A DNA stretch of 64,000 nt from Crocinitomicaceae bacterium (GTDB taxonomy: Bacteria; Bacteroidota; Bacteroidia; Flavobacteriales_D; Crocinitomicaceae), in assembly GCA_017983465.1 (NCBI GenBank), contig JAGOBK010000006.1:95461-159460 (forward strand), read 5' to 3'. A program made the translations under genes and the position numbers. The notes under the pieces are model-generated. The model was not told the DNA's origin. It saw nothing but the letters and a program-made list of their open reading frames with translations, and did not search any database. Positions 56,105-64,000 of the stretch are shown one piece after another; within the stretch, counting starts at the first letter, position 1; each line of letters begins with the position of its first letter.

Positions 56105-56125
56105 TAAGTGTAGCTTTGACACTTA
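56105..56125. promoter_or_regulatory. Inverted repeat in the gap before pckA
   Basis: TAAGTGT and ACACTTA form a 7-bp inverted repeat with a 7-base spacer in the 237-base divergent gap. A further 12-bp perfect palindrome, CGAATTAATTCG, lies at 56081-56092. Either may be an operator for pckA or the serine hydrolase gene. No known binding motif is recognised. Confidence 0.35.
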
Positions 56126-56236
56126 CTTGAATATACTAAAAAAAACGGAATTTTAAAAATTAATTTATGCACAGAATCGCCTCTTATCTGTTAGCAAAAA
56201 CTAATGAAAATCATGTTTTAATTACAAGACTCAAAG

Positions 56237-56244
56237 TAATTTTG
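56237..56244 (+). promoter_or_regulatory. Possible -7 element of pckA
   Basis: TAATTTTG fits TAnnTTTG and stands 25 bases before the GTG start. The upstream TTTG is not clear. Confidence 0.4.
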
Positions 56245-56268
56245 TGCCATCAATGAACAACAGAAGTT

Positions 56269-57891
56269 GTGCCAAAAAAAATGGACATGGAATTACAAGG
56301 GAAATTTGGAAAAAATGCTGATTTAGCAGCCTCAATCGGTCTGACAAATCTAGGAGAACAGTTTTGGAATTTGAGTCCAGCTGAGCTAGTAGAAGATTGC
56401 ATCATTCTCGGTGAAGGAATGTTGACTGATACGGGCGCGCTTGCGATTGAAACCGGAGAGTTCACAGGGAGATCTCCTAAAGATCGTTTCATTGTTCGCG
56501 ATGAAAAGACAGAAGATGCTGTTTGGTGGGGAAATGTAAACATTGGATTTACACCAGAGCAATTCGATGCACTTTACGATCGCATGAATGAGTATTTAAA
56601 TGGAAAAGATATTTACGTTCGCGACGTTGCTGCGTGTGCTGAGGAAAAATACCGAATGAATATTCGTGTGGTGACTGAGTTGCCATGGTCTAGTCTTTTT
56701 GCCAACAACATGTTTTTGCGTTTGACGGATAGTGAAATTGAAACATTTATGCCGGAATGGCACATTGTATGTGTTCCAAGTTTTCAAGCGGATCCAGCAA
56801 TCGACGGGACACGTCAGGCGAATTTCGCTATTTTGAACTTCACCAAAAAAATGATTCTTATTGGTGGAACAGGTTATACTGGTGAAATTAAGAAAGGGAT
56901 TTTCTCCGCCTTGAATTTCATTCTTCCACATGAGAAAAATGTTCTTTCTATGCACTGCTCCGCAAATATTGGAGAAGCTGGCGACACAGCGATCTTCTTC
57001 GGACTTTCAGGAACAGGAAAAACAACTTTGTCATCTGATCCGAATCGTCGTTTAATTGGGGACGATGAGCATGGATGGAGCGAAAGCCGTGTGTTCAACT
57101 TCGAGGGTGGATGTTATGCAAAAACCATTGATTTAAGTCGCGAGAAAGAACCACAGATATATGATGCCATCCGTTTCGGAGCTTTGTTAGAAAACATTGG
57201 ATTCGTAGATGGAACATCAACACCAGATTACGCAGATGGATTCATCACGGAGAACACACGTGTTTCTTATCCAATCAATCACATTGACAACATTGCTGTC
57301 CCATCGATTGGTGGTTCGCCAAAAAACATATTTTTCCTTACAGCTGATGCATTTGGTGTTTTGCCTCCGATTTCTAAATTAACGACGGAGCAAGCAATGT
57401 ATCACTTCATGTCTGGCTACACAGCGAAAGTTGCTGGTACAGAAGTAGGAATTACGGAACCAACGACAACCTTCTCTGCAGGATTCGGTGCAGCTTTTCT
57501 TCCTTTGCATCCAGCGAAATACGCGAAGTTGCTAGGAGATAAATTAGCAGGGACCGATATCAATGTGTGGTTAATCAACACGGGTTGGTCTGGTGGATCT
57601 TATGGTGTTGGTAGTCGAATGAAACTTTCATACACACGAGCGATGATCACTGCAGCGTTAACCGGTAAATTGAATGATGTTACCTTCGAGAAAATGCCAA
57701 TTTTCGATTTAGCCTTCCCTACATCTTGTGAAGGTGTTCCAGCTGAATTATTGAATCCAAGAAATACGTGGGCCGATAAAGCGGCTTACGATGCGACCTC
57801 TGCAAGTTTAGCGGAGAAGTTTGTGTCCAACTTTGAAAAGTTCGCGGCAGAGACTCATCCATCAATCTTAGCAGCAGCGCCTAAAGTTTAG
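56269..57891 (+). CDS. pckA: Phosphoenolpyruvate carboxykinase (ATP)
   Basis: Gluconeogenic enzyme that converts oxaloacetate and ATP to PEP, ADP and CO2. The 540-residue protein shows the P-loop FGLSGTGKTTLSSDP (244-258), the metal/kinase-2 motif IGDDEHGW (263-270), FTGRSPKDRF near residue 65 and the C-terminal NTGWSGGSYGVG. The start is GTG at 56269 or ATG four codons later. A strong terminator follows at 57932. Confidence 0.97.
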   Translation: MPKKMDMELQGKFGKNADLAASIGLTNLGEQFWNLSPAELVEDCIILGEGMLTDTGALAIETGEFTGRSPKDRFIVRDEKTEDAVWWGNVNIGFTPEQFDALYDRMNEYLNGKDIYVRDVAACAEEKYRMNIRVVTELPWSSLFANNMFLRLTDSEIETFMPEWHIVCVPSFQADPAIDGTRQANFAILNFTKKMILIGGTGYTGEIKKGIFSALNFILPHEKNVLSMHCSANIGEAGDTAIFFGLSGTGKTTLSSDPNRRLIGDDEHGWSESRVFNFEGGCYAKTIDLSREKEPQIYDAIRFGALLENIGFVDGTSTPDYADGFITENTRVSYPINHIDNIAVPSIGGSPKNIFFLTADAFGVLPPISKLTTEQAMYHFMSGYTAKVAGTEVGITEPTTTFSAGFGAAFLPLHPAKYAKLLGDKLAGTDINVWLINTGWSGGSYGVGSRMKLSYTRAMITAALTGKLNDVTFEKMPIFDLAFPTSCEGVPAELLNPRNTWADKAAYDATSASLAEKFVSNFEKFAAETHPSILAAAPKV

Positions 57892-57931
57892 GTCTAAGTC
57901 CTTTCCATCAATCAGCAAGAGCTTAGATGAA

Positions 57932-57961
57932 GCCTCTGACAGCAATGTCAGGGGCTTTTTT
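57932..57961 (+). terminator. Intrinsic terminator of pckA
   Basis: GCCTCTGACA/TGTCAGGGGC stem (one T-G pair) with loop GCAA, followed by T6. Confidence 0.92.
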
Positions 57962-57975
57962 ATGTGTACTTGTCA

Positions 57976-58177
57976 CGCGGGACCGCATCGTAGGATTTGC
58001 AATCCTGCGTTAAAACAATTCGCAAAAAGCAAAGCTTGCATCGTCGAAAAGAATGTTCCGCGGGATTGCAAATCCCGCGGTGGGATGGAGGCGGTGTGAA
58101 TCCCGCGGTGCGGAAATTCCACAGGGTTGAAAATCCTGCGATGCAGTCCCGCGGTGCGATGTATGCGATGCGGTGAC
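57976..58177. repeat. REP hairpin cluster, left of the RAYT gene
   Basis: This gene-free stretch holds REP palindromes. Hairpin A is at 57989-58009 (stem with AGGATT/AATCCT, loop TGC) and hairpin B at 58058-58080 (CCGCGGGATT/AATCCCGCGG, loop GCA), linked by TTAAAACAATTCGCA and a partly conserved spacer. After B come degenerate copies with AATCCCGCGGTG and AATCCTGCG. The order A-linker-B and the orientation match the right-hand cluster. GC content is well above the surroundings. Confidence 0.88.
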
Positions 58178-58194
58178 AAGTTCGTACACCGAAC

Positions 58195-58764
58195 TCAAAA
58201 AGTTATTTGTCTTGGCGGCAATTTGACAACTTCTAGAATACTTTCCATATCTTGATAATTGCTCGCTGAAGAATATACCCAATCCCATTGGTTTTTAACT
58301 AATCCAGCTTTAACAGGATTATTATGGATGTAATTGATTCTTATCCAAACAAATTTTTCGGTGTATACTTCAAGTGCATAATTTCCAGGTTGCCAAAATT
58401 TGAAATTTTTATGTTTTGGACTTTCCTTAGCCGCTTCTTTAAATAGTTTGAGTAACCATGTTCTTCTGCTCTCAGTTTCACTTTGAATTTGTTCTAAAAT
58501 CTTTTTTGATGTGAACTTTTTAAAATCTCGAATAATTTCTTTTAGCGTGAATAATCCATTTGAATCAACAACCATGTGAATGTGATTACTCATAATCACA
58601 TATGCGTATATAATTAATCCCTTTTCATTCTGACAGTACTTTAACGAATCGATAATCCCATCTCTATGATTTTTACGTGTAAAGATATCTATCCAACCCA
58701 CAACAGTCATGGTGATGAAGTAGGCTTTATCTGATTTTAGATTTAATTTTCGTCCTTGTTGCAT
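58195..58764 (-). CDS. REP-associated tyrosine transposase (RAYT)
   Basis: A 189-residue Y1/HUH-type transposase relative. The metal-binding HUH motif is MSNHIHMVV (His61, His63), and the family tail NNPVKAGLV is at 148-156, with several tyrosines near 129-145 as candidates for the active-site residue. RAYTs are single-copy domesticated IS200/IS605-like enzymes thought to spread or maintain REP sequences. REP hairpins lie on both sides of this gene. Base composition of the gene is AT-rich like its neighbours, while the flanks are GC-rich. Confidence 0.9.
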   Translation of the reverse strand: MQQGRKLNLKSDKAYFITMTVVGWIDIFTRKNHRDGIIDSLKYCQNEKGLIIYAYVIMSNHIHMVVDSNGLFTLKEIIRDFKKFTSKKILEQIQSETESRRTWLLKLFKEAAKESPKHKNFKFWQPGNYALEVYTEKFVWIRINYIHNNPVKAGLVKNQWDWVYSSASNYQDMESILEVVKLPPRQITF

Positions 58765-58829
58765 TCCTTTAAGTTAGTGAAAAAGGACATTGATAACAAG
58801 TGTATTTATTTTTTTTGAAGTCGAATAAC

Positions 58830-59035
58830 GGCATCGCAGGATTTGCAATCCTGCCTTAAAACAATTCACAATATACGCTAACAACACCGCCTTGCAGGAG
58901 ATTTGCAATCCTGCCTTAAAACAATTCGCACACAGCGAAGCTTGTATTTTAGAAAGAAAGTTCCGCGGGATTGCAAATCCCGCGGTGCAGTGTGTGCGGT
59001 GCAAATCCTGCGATTCAGTCTCACGGTGGTGCGGT
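58830..59035. repeat. REP hairpin cluster, right of the RAYT gene
   Basis: Within the 340-base gap before rpmH. Hairpin A is at 58836-58854 (GCAGGATT/AATCCTGC, loop TGC), an imperfect A at 58894-58914 with two extra bases, and hairpin B at 58963-58985 (CCGCGGGATT/AATCCCGCGG, loop GCA). Each A is followed by CTTAAAACAATTC and the second A-linker-B unit matches the left cluster in order, spacing and orientation. Degenerate copies (AATCCTGCG, CACGGTGGTGCGG) follow B. Confidence 0.88.
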
Positions 59036-59054
59036 TTAAAAAGTAGCCATAAAC

Positions 59055-59090
59055 AAAAAAAGCCCCGACAGTACCGTCGGGGCTTACATA
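59055..59090 (-). terminator. Terminator of rpmH
   Basis: AGCCCCGAC/GTCGGGGCT stem with a 6-base loop, and on the minus strand a following T-run (A-run on the plus strand). It separates rpmH from the REP cluster. Confidence 0.88.
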
Positions 59091-59104
59091 TCTTTGAAAA
59101 AGAA

Positions 59105-59263
59105 TTAACGTTTGTGGAAAGGCTCGTCAGAAACAGTTAATTTCTTTCTTCCTTTTTTGCGTCGCGCAGCCAAAACTCTACGACCATTTTTTGTAGCCAT
59201 ACGGCTTCGGAATCCGTGTTTGTTTCTTCTTTTTCTTACCGATGGTTGAAACGTTCTTTTCAT
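59105..59263 (-). CDS. rpmH: 50S ribosomal protein L34
   Basis: A 52-residue, very basic protein starting [20 protein letters not shown], the L34 signature, and then [19 protein letters not shown]. It extends slightly beyond the usual 44-47 residues with a short tail ending FHKR. Start ATG and stop TAA are clear. Good promoter upstream and terminator downstream make it a single-gene unit; rnpA, its common partner, is not adjacent here. Confidence 0.96.
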   Translation of the reverse strand: MKRTFQPSVRKRRNKHGFRSRMATKNGRRVLAARRKKGRKKLTVSDEPFHKR

Positions 59264-59297
59264 GTCGTATCTTAATTATGTAATCTATTTTGGGTTG

Positions 59298-59327
59298 CAA
59301 AGATATTGATTTTTTTAAAATTTCAAA
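59298..59327 (-). promoter_or_regulatory. Promoter of rpmH
   Basis: On the minus strand TTTG (59324-59327) and TATCTTTG (59298-59305) with an 18-base spacer fit the Bacteroidota consensus; the ATG is 34 bases downstream. Confidence 0.65.
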
Positions 59328-59401
59328 TTCTTTCGACAAAATTATTTAAAAAATCTACTTTACCGCTCAAAGCGACGTAAATTTGTAAAAAGATTTATTC
59401 C

Positions 59402-61216
59402 ATGCTGAGACCAAAAAAAGACCAAAAAGAAAAGGTAAAAATCACGAAATCAAGCATTAAGAAAGCGAAGGGAATTTTTGCTTACCTCAAACCATATGCT
59501 GGGATATATTTTATCGGCTGGATATTTTTGGTGTTGAGTACTTCTGCTGGACTCGTTTTTCCTTATTTAATGGGTAAATTGTTGGGTGCAGGAGCTTCTA
59601 CATCGAATATGTCGGAAGCAATTGGGCTTATTGATATGTCGAATATCAACAGTGTGGCCATTGCGTTATTTGTCCTTTTCGGCTTTCAATCTTTGTTCTC
59701 CTTTGTCCGCGTGGTGCTTTTTAACAATGTTACTGAAAACGCCTTGCGAGATTTGAGAAACGATGCCTTTTCGAAATTGGTGTACATGCCCATGGACTTC
59801 TTTAACCGAAACAAGGTGGGAGAATTAACGAGTCGTTTGTCTTCGGACATCGCTCAAATTCAAGAAACACTAAGAACGACCATCGCAGAGTTCTTTCGTC
59901 AAATCATTATTGTTGTCGGTGGAATCTTATTCCTCTTCTTCATTTCTTGGAAATTGGCCTTGATCATGCTTGGTACCGTTCCAGTGATGGCGATTGTTGC
60001 AGTGATCTTTGGACGTTACATTCGTAAATTGAGCAAGGAAGCGCAGGACTACATTGCAGAATCGAATTCCATCGTGGAAGAAGCGTTAACTGGAATCGCC
60101 AACGTGAAGTCATTTACCAATGAATTTTTCATTTTTTCCAACTACAAAAAATCCACGCAACAAACCCGCGACTTGAATGTCCGAAGTGGAATTTGGCGCG
60201 GTCTATTCGTTTCCTTTATCATCTTCTGTTTATTCGGTGCGATAGTGTTCATCGTTTGGAGAGGACTATTGATGACCCAAGGACCGAATCCAGAATTGAA
60301 TACAGAAGGATTCTATCAATTTGTTTTGTTCACGATCATGATGGGCGCATCTGTTGGATCACTGCCTGATTTGTACGCAAGTGTCCAAAAAGCGATCGGT
60401 GCCACAGAAAATTTAATGGACATCATTCAACAGGATACGGAAGTTCAACTGAATCAAGGGACAAGAAAGGATCGATTAACGGGAAGCATTTCTTTTGACA
60501 ATGTACGATTCTCTTACCCGCAACGAAGCGACGTGGAGGTTCTGAAAGGAATTTCCTTCGATATTAAACAAAATCAAACTTTGGCCCTAGTCGGACAAAG
60601 TGGTTCTGGTAAGTCGACGATTTCGAATTTACTGTTGCAATTTTATGCTTTGAGTGAAGGTGGAATCACATTTGATGGAATTCCCGCGAAGGATTTCGAA
60701 TTAAATGCGCTCAGAGAGCAGATGGCGATTGTTCCCCAAGAAGTTATCCTTTTTTCCGGAAACATTCGTGAGAACATCTTATTTGGTAATCCAACGGCAA
60801 CGGAGGAGCAAATCATCGAGGCAGCTAAGCAAGCGAATGCTTGGGAATTCATCGATGCTTTTCCAAATAAACTAGATACGGAAGTAGGGGACAGGGGAAT
60901 TCAACTTTCTGGTGGACAAAAGCAGCGCATTGCGATTGCACGTGCGATTTTAAAGAATCCTACGATTTTAATTTTGGACGAAGCGACTTCTGCTTTGGAT
61001 TCTGAATCCGAACGATTGGTGCAAGATGCCTTGGATAAGTTGATGAAGGGAAGAACTTCGGTTGTGATTGCACACCGTCTTTCTACGATTCGAAACGCCG
61101 ATCAAATTTTGGTTCTTCAATCTGGAAAAGTAGAAGAGTCCGGAACGCATCAGTCCTTGATGGATTTAAAAGGATTGTACGCAGACTACGTTGGATTGCA
61201 GTCCATGAATCAATAA
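59402..61216 (+). CDS. ABC exporter, MsbA/ABCB-type (fused permease and ATPase)
   Basis: A 604-residue half-transporter. Six transmembrane segments (about 35-330) precede the ATPase domain with Walker A GQSGSGKST, signature LSGGQKQR, Walker B ILILDEATSALDSES and the His switch AHRLSTI. Such proteins flip lipids or export drugs or peptides. The neighbours give no hint of substrate. A TAAATTTG element at 59378-59385 lies 17 bases upstream of the ATG. Confidence 0.92.
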   Translation: MLRPKKDQKEKVKITKSSIKKAKGIFAYLKPYAGIYFIGWIFLVLSTSAGLVFPYLMGKLLGAGASTSNMSEAIGLIDMSNINSVAIALFVLFGFQSLFSFVRVVLFNNVTENALRDLRNDAFSKLVYMPMDFFNRNKVGELTSRLSSDIAQIQETLRTTIAEFFRQIIIVVGGILFLFFISWKLALIMLGTVPVMAIVAVIFGRYIRKLSKEAQDYIAESNSIVEEALTGIANVKSFTNEFFIFSNYKKSTQQTRDLNVRSGIWRGLFVSFIIFCLFGAIVFIVWRGLLMTQGPNPELNTEGFYQFVLFTIMMGASVGSLPDLYASVQKAIGATENLMDIIQQDTEVQLNQGTRKDRLTGSISFDNVRFSYPQRSDVEVLKGISFDIKQNQTLALVGQSGSGKSTISNLLLQFYALSEGGITFDGIPAKDFELNALREQMAIVPQEVILFSGNIRENILFGNPTATEEQIIEAAKQANAWEFIDAFPNKLDTEVGDRGIQLSGGQKQRIAIARAILKNPTILILDEATSALDSESERLVQDALDKLMKGRTSVVIAHRLSTIRNADQILVLQSGKVEESGTHQSLMDLKGLYADYVGLQSMNQ

Positions 61217-61240
61217 GCTTCGTAAAAAGTATTGGTGGAT

Positions 61241-62200
61241 TTATTCGGAGAACAGCGATTCAACGAATAATTTTCGGTCGAAAAGTTGGAGATCTTCCAT
61301 TTTCTCGCCGATCCCAATGTATTTCACAGGGATTTTCATTTGGTCGGAAATTCCAATGATCACACCGCCTTTTGCTGTGCCATCTAATTTCGTTACTGCC
61401 AAAGCATTGATGTCGGTTGCTTGCGCAAATTGCTTCGCTTGTTCAAAGGCGTTTTGACCGGTGGAACCATCTAGTACCAACAAAATTTCATGAGGTGCAC
61501 CTGGAATGATTTTTTCCATCACACGTTTGATTTTCGTCAACTCTGCCATTAAATTCACTTTGTTGTGAAGTCTTCCGGCTGTGTCGATGATGACAACGTC
61601 CGCTCCTTGCGATTTAGCTGATTGTAAGGTATCGAACGCAACGCTCGCTGGATCAGCACCCATTCCTTGCTGAACAATCGGTACATCGACGCGTTTGGAC
61701 CAAATAATCAATTGTTCTACAGCTGCTGCACGGAAGGTATCCGCGGCGCCAAGAACAACTTTTAATCCAGAGGCTTTAAATTGGTGAGCGAGTTTTCCAA
61801 TGGTGGTGGTTTTCCCAACGCCATTTACCCCTACGACCATAATCACGTATGGATTACCATCTGTAGGTTTCTCAATTTCGAGGTTTCCGTTTTGATTGGA
61901 ATTATTTTCTTCGAGGAGGGAGATGATTTCCTCGCGAAGGACTTGATTTAATTCCGCTGTTCCCATGACTTTGTCTTTGGAAACGCGCGCTTGAATTCGG
62001 TCAATGATTTTCAGTGTGGTTTCTACCCCGACATCCGATGTAATTAACATCTCTTCCAGGTTATCCAACACTTCATCATCCACATGGGATTTACCCACGA
62101 GTAGACGCGCAATCTTCGAAAAGAATGTTTGTTTGGTCTTCTCTAGGCCTTGGTCTAGTGTTTCTTTTTTAGATTTCGAGAAAAAATCAAATAGTCCCAT
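61241..62200 (-). CDS. ftsY: Signal recognition particle receptor FtsY
   Basis: GTPase docking SRP-bound ribosomes at the membrane. The 319-residue protein has a short N-terminal region, the N-domain helices, and the G-domain motifs GVNGVGKTTTIGKLA, DTFRAAA, DTAGRLHNK and TKLDGTAKGG. The acidic A-domain of E. coli FtsY is absent, as in many Bacteroidota. It is the last gene in the rpmB-rpmG-DUF4295-ftsY order; a weak hairpin separates it from DUF4295. Confidence 0.97.
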   Translation of the reverse strand: MGLFDFFSKSKKETLDQGLEKTKQTFFSKIARLLVGKSHVDDEVLDNLEEMLITSDVGVETTLKIIDRIQARVSKDKVMGTAELNQVLREEIISLLEENNSNQNGNLEIEKPTDGNPYVIMVVGVNGVGKTTTIGKLAHQFKASGLKVVLGAADTFRAAAVEQLIIWSKRVDVPIVQQGMGADPASVAFDTLQSAKSQGADVVIIDTAGRLHNKVNLMAELTKIKRVMEKIIPGAPHEILLVLDGSTGQNAFEQAKQFAQATDINALAVTKLDGTAKGGVIIGISDQMKIPVKYIGIGEKMEDLQLFDRKLFVESLFSE

Positions 62201-62210
62201 GTTTTAAAGA

Positions 62211-62242
62211 TAAAAAAAAAGCTCCCTGAAGTGGAAGCTTAT
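62211..62242 (-). terminator. Weak intrinsic terminator after DUF4295
   Basis: On the minus strand AAGCTTCC/GGGAGCTT (one U-G pair) with a 6-base loop and a T-run. It probably ends the rpmB-rpmG-DUF4295 transcript before ftsY, perhaps only partly. Confidence 0.7.
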
Positions 62243-62260
62243 TACAAGGTTTTATGAGGA

Positions 62261-62416
62261 TTAGTTCTTAGCGAACCATTCTTTAACTTTATCGTTAAGT
62301 ACCATTTCCTCTTTAAATGTGTAAGAATTCGATTTCTCGGATTTTACCATTTTAATCACTTTCGTATGTTCTTTACCGCCACCTTTTTGTAGGGAAGCTA
62401 CAACTTTCTTTGCCAT
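62261..62416 (-). CDS. DUF4295 small basic protein
   Basis: A 51-residue lysine-rich protein (MAKKVVASLQKGGGKEHTKV at the start, DKVKEWFAKN at the end). The family is small, restricted to Bacteroidota as far as I know, and lies between rpmG and ftsY, which points to a ribosome-linked role that is not established. It starts seven bases after the rpmG stop. Confidence 0.85.
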   Translation of the reverse strand: MAKKVVASLQKGGGKEHTKVIKMVKSEKSNSYTFKEEMVLNDKVKEWFAKN

Positions 62417-62423
62417 GTCCTAG

Positions 62424-62612
62424 TTATTTAATTTCTTTATGAACAGTCATTCTCTTTAAGATCGGATTGAATTTCTTAATCTCCATACGATCCGGTGTGT
62501 TTTTACGGTTTTTCGTCGTGATGTAACGCGACGTACCAGCCATTCCTGAATCTTTGTGCTCCGTGCACTCTAATATCACTTGGATGCGGTTACCTTTACT
62601 CTTCTTAGCCAT
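62424..62612 (-). CDS. rpmG: 50S ribosomal protein L33
   Basis: A 62-residue L33 with [40 protein letters not shown] and a C-terminal [10 protein letters not shown]. Only one of the four zinc-binding cysteines remains, so this is the C- (zinc-free) form. It follows rpmB by 32 bases. Confidence 0.96.
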   Translation of the reverse strand: MAKKSKGNRIQVILECTEHKDSGMAGTSRYITTKNRKNTPDRMEIKKFNPILKRMTVHKEIK

Positions 62613-62644
62613 TTTCTTCTTATTTTATCTGTTTCGCAACAGTT

Positions 62645-62881
62645 TTATTTTAAAAAACCTTTCTGACGAGCTTCTTTGATACAAGCGGCAATACCTTTCT
62701 TGTTAATCGTGCGAAGTGCAGAAGTTGAAATTTTTAATGTAATATAAGCTTCTTCTTCAGGAAGGAAAAACTTTTTTGTAACCAAATTCGGGTAAAATCT
62801 ACGTTTGGTTTTACGATTGGAGTGAGAAACATTGTTCCCAACCATTACTGACTTACCTGTTAATTGACAAACTCTTGACAT
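62645..62881 (-). CDS. rpmB: 50S ribosomal protein L28
   Basis: A 78-residue L28 starting MSRVCQLTGKSVMVGNNVSH and containing NRKTKRRFYPNL and the C-terminal IKEARQKGFLK. The open frame extends 54 codons further upstream, but the ATG at 62881 is the family start, and the promoter lies just upstream of it. First gene of the rpmB-rpmG-DUF4295 unit. Confidence 0.96.
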   Translation of the reverse strand: MSRVCQLTGKSVMVGNNVSHSNRKTKRRFYPNLVTKKFFLPEEEAYITLKISTSALRTINKKGIAACIKEARQKGFLK

Positions 62882-62918
62882 GTCTTTAAAATTACTTATA
62901 AATGTAAAAAAGCGGATG

Positions 62919-62949
62919 CAAAGGTAACAAACTTTTGAAATTTCACAAA
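62919..62949 (-). promoter_or_regulatory. Promoter of rpmB-rpmG-DUF4295
   Basis: On the minus strand TTTG (62946-62949) and TACCTTTG (62919-62926) with 19 bases between match the Bacteroidota consensus; the rpmB ATG is 38 bases downstream. Confidence 0.68.
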
Positions 62950-63002
62950 CGATTTTACGAATATTCCCAAAAAAAACTTTTACCCCTTGTTTTTTGCTGG
63001 AA

Positions 63003-63908
63003 TTACGCTTTCGAATTTCGTGGATGATACGATAAAATGGCATCCCTCAAGAAGCGTTGATCTAGATGTGTGTAGATTTCTGTCGTTGTGATTGATTCGT
63101 GTCCCAACATCTCCTGAATCGCTCGTAAATTGGCTCCTCCTTCGATCAAATGTGTCGCGAAACTATGACGGAAGGTGTGTGGGGAAATGTTCTTTTGGAG
63201 TCCGATGGACTCCGCTAAATTTTTAATAATCGTAAACACCATTACGCGAGTAAGTTGTGCGCCTCTTCGGTTCAGAAAAACGATGTTTTCACTTCCTTTT
63301 TGGATGTTCAAATGGTTGCGAATATGCTGTTGATAAATCTCGATTTCTTTCTGAACTGGTGGACTCACCGGTACCAAGCGTTCTTTGTTTCCTTTTCCAA
63401 TCACGCGGATAAATCCTTCCTCAAAAAACAAATCGGAAAAACGCAGTCCAACGAGTTCGCTGACGCGTAATCCACAACTGTAGAGCGTTTCCAACATCGC
63501 ACGATTTCGGTGTCCTTCGTTTTTACTTAGATCAATGGCGTTTAATAAGGCATCAATTTCTTCAATCGTCAGTACTTCCGGAAGTTTTCTTCCCAATTTG
63601 GGTTGTTCGAGCAGTTCACTGGGATCCACCTTGGTTAAATTCTCCAAAATGAGAAAACCATAAAACTGCTTGATGCCAGAAATGATGCGCGCCTGACTTC
63701 GTGCACTCAATCCAAGGTCGAAAAGTGTGGAAAGAAATTGTTTTAAATCGTCATAACTCAATTGATCGGGCAGCTTTGATGAAGCCGCAGCAAACTCCTT
63801 CAGTTTGTCGACATCGTTCTGATAGGCGAGAATCGAATTCTCTGCCAATCCCTTCTCGATTTTCAAGTATGAAACAAAATCCTTAATATAGCGTTCCCAA
63901 TTCGACAT
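63003..63908 (-). CDS. xerD: Tyrosine recombinase XerD
   Basis: Site-specific recombinase that resolves chromosome dimers at dif. The 301-residue protein has the SAM-like N-terminal domain and all catalytic residues: Arg148 (CGLRVSEL), Lys172, His244 and Arg247 ([11 protein letters not shown]), His270 (LGHESITTT) and Tyr279 (IYTHLD). The XerC/XerD choice is by similarity to single-Xer Bacteroidota proteins. It is divergent from aroQ with a two-base gap. Confidence 0.93.
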   Translation of the reverse strand: MSNWERYIKDFVSYLKIEKGLAENSILAYQNDVDKLKEFAAASSKLPDQLSYDDLKQFLSTLFDLGLSARSQARIISGIKQFYGFLILENLTKVDPSELLEQPKLGRKLPEVLTIEEIDALLNAIDLSKNEGHRNRAMLETLYSCGLRVSELVGLRFSDLFFEEGFIRVIGKGNKERLVPVSPPVQKEIEIYQQHIRNHLNIQKGSENIVFLNRRGAQLTRVMVFTIIKNLAESIGLQKNISPHTFRHSFATHLIEGGANLRAIQEMLGHESITTTEIYTHLDQRFLRDAILSYHPRNSKA

Positions 63909-63910
63909 CT

Positions 63911-64000
63911 ATGAAAATTCTGATTGTAAACGGTCCAAATTTAAATTTACTCGGTTCCCGTGAAACACAAATATATGGGAATGTTTCGTTTGCAGACTTT
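63911..64000 (+). CDS. aroQ: 3-dehydroquinate dehydratase, type II (5' part only)
   Basis: The first 30 codons, running off the window edge, encode [20 protein letters not shown] and then [10 protein letters not shown]. [12 protein letters not shown] is the signature start of the small type II dehydroquinase of the shikimate pathway. The ATG is only two bases from the xerD start on the other strand, so any promoters must lie within the neighbouring coding sequences. Confidence 0.93.
   Translation, partial: MKILIVNGPNLNLLGSRETQIYGNVSFADF

Noticed and set aside
57973..58288. Short frames in and around the left REP cluster
   Set aside because: They are made of REP palindromes and run into the transposase gene; composition and repeats explain them.
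58774..59140. Short frames in the right REP cluster on both strands
   Set aside because: Products of the same palindromes and of the rpmH terminator region; not genes.
62882..63043. N-terminal extension of L28
   Set aside because: Family members start at MSRVCQLTG; the promoter lies inside the extension.

Overview
The window is a core-genome segment of a Bacteroidota chromosome, most likely order Flavobacteriales. A Crocinitomicaceae/Fluviicola-like origin is only a guess. The evidence is: gldF/gldG and a GldE-like protein, a PKD protein with a type B (CHU_C) type IX secretion tail, a PorV/PorQ-family protein, a SusC-style TonB receptor with a carboxypeptidase-like N-terminus, the rpmB-rpmG-DUF4295-ftsY block, AT-rich DNA, almost no Shine-Dalgarno sequences, and promoters of the Bacteroidota type (TTTG, about 19 nt, TAnnTTTG). 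No prophage, CRISPR array or large island is visible.

Layout. 1-16.8 kb is mostly minus strand: a secreted protein, kynurenine monooxygenase, queG, ruvB, a HAD phosphatase, a secreted beta-propeller-like protein, a CNNM/CBS (GldE-like) protein, purQ-purD, and a membrane protein. A plus-strand dksA-like/lspA pair follows, then a minus block of DUF5686 barrel, small membrane protein, lptC, outer-membrane protein and coaX. At 16.9-17.85 kb is a tRNA-Phe followed by a tandem array of tRNA 3'-end fragment + terminator + tiny GIY-YIG nuclease gene: two identical 329-bp units and a third truncated one. 17.9-25.4 kb carries a 1249-residue PKD/type B T9SS cargo protein and a DUF4340-like/gldG/gldF operon. 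25.5-32.7 kb has csp, a small monooxygenase-fold protein, an SAM hydrolase, phoH-purC, panB and a metal/vitamin ABC importer. 32.7-36.7 kb is the translation block frr, pyrH, tsf, rpsB, rpsI, rplM. 36.8-46.7 kb holds a crotonase, a coiled-coil protein, an aldehyde dehydrogenase, purS, pssA, a PorV-like protein, a SpoIIE phosphatase, lpxD, rpmE2, tsaC/sua5 and a LuxR-type regulator. 46.7-57.9 kb has a TonB receptor, a rimB-rimK-deacylase-M14 peptidase run, a serine hydrolase with a GH3-type remnant, and pckA. 57.9-59.1 kb is a REP-associated tyrosine transposase (RAYT) flanked on both sides by REP hairpins. 59.1-64 kb has rpmH, an ABC exporter, ftsY, DUF4295, rpmG, rpmB, xerD and the start of aroQ.

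How the genes fit together. Most genes are housekeeping: translation, purine synthesis split over three loci (purQ-purD, purC, purS), envelope biogenesis (lspA, lptC, lpxD, pssA) and surface/gliding functions (gldF/G, T9SS cargo, PorV-like). The two unusual regions are the tRNA-Phe GIY-YIG array and the RAYT/REP cluster. Both combine a small nuclease gene with GC-rich palindromes in an AT-rich setting. The GIY-YIG array is the best candidate for an undescribed system: the units carry a copy of the tRNA T-arm with a 14-bp perfect palindrome in place of the T-loop, and each ORF begins only a few bases after an intrinsic terminator.
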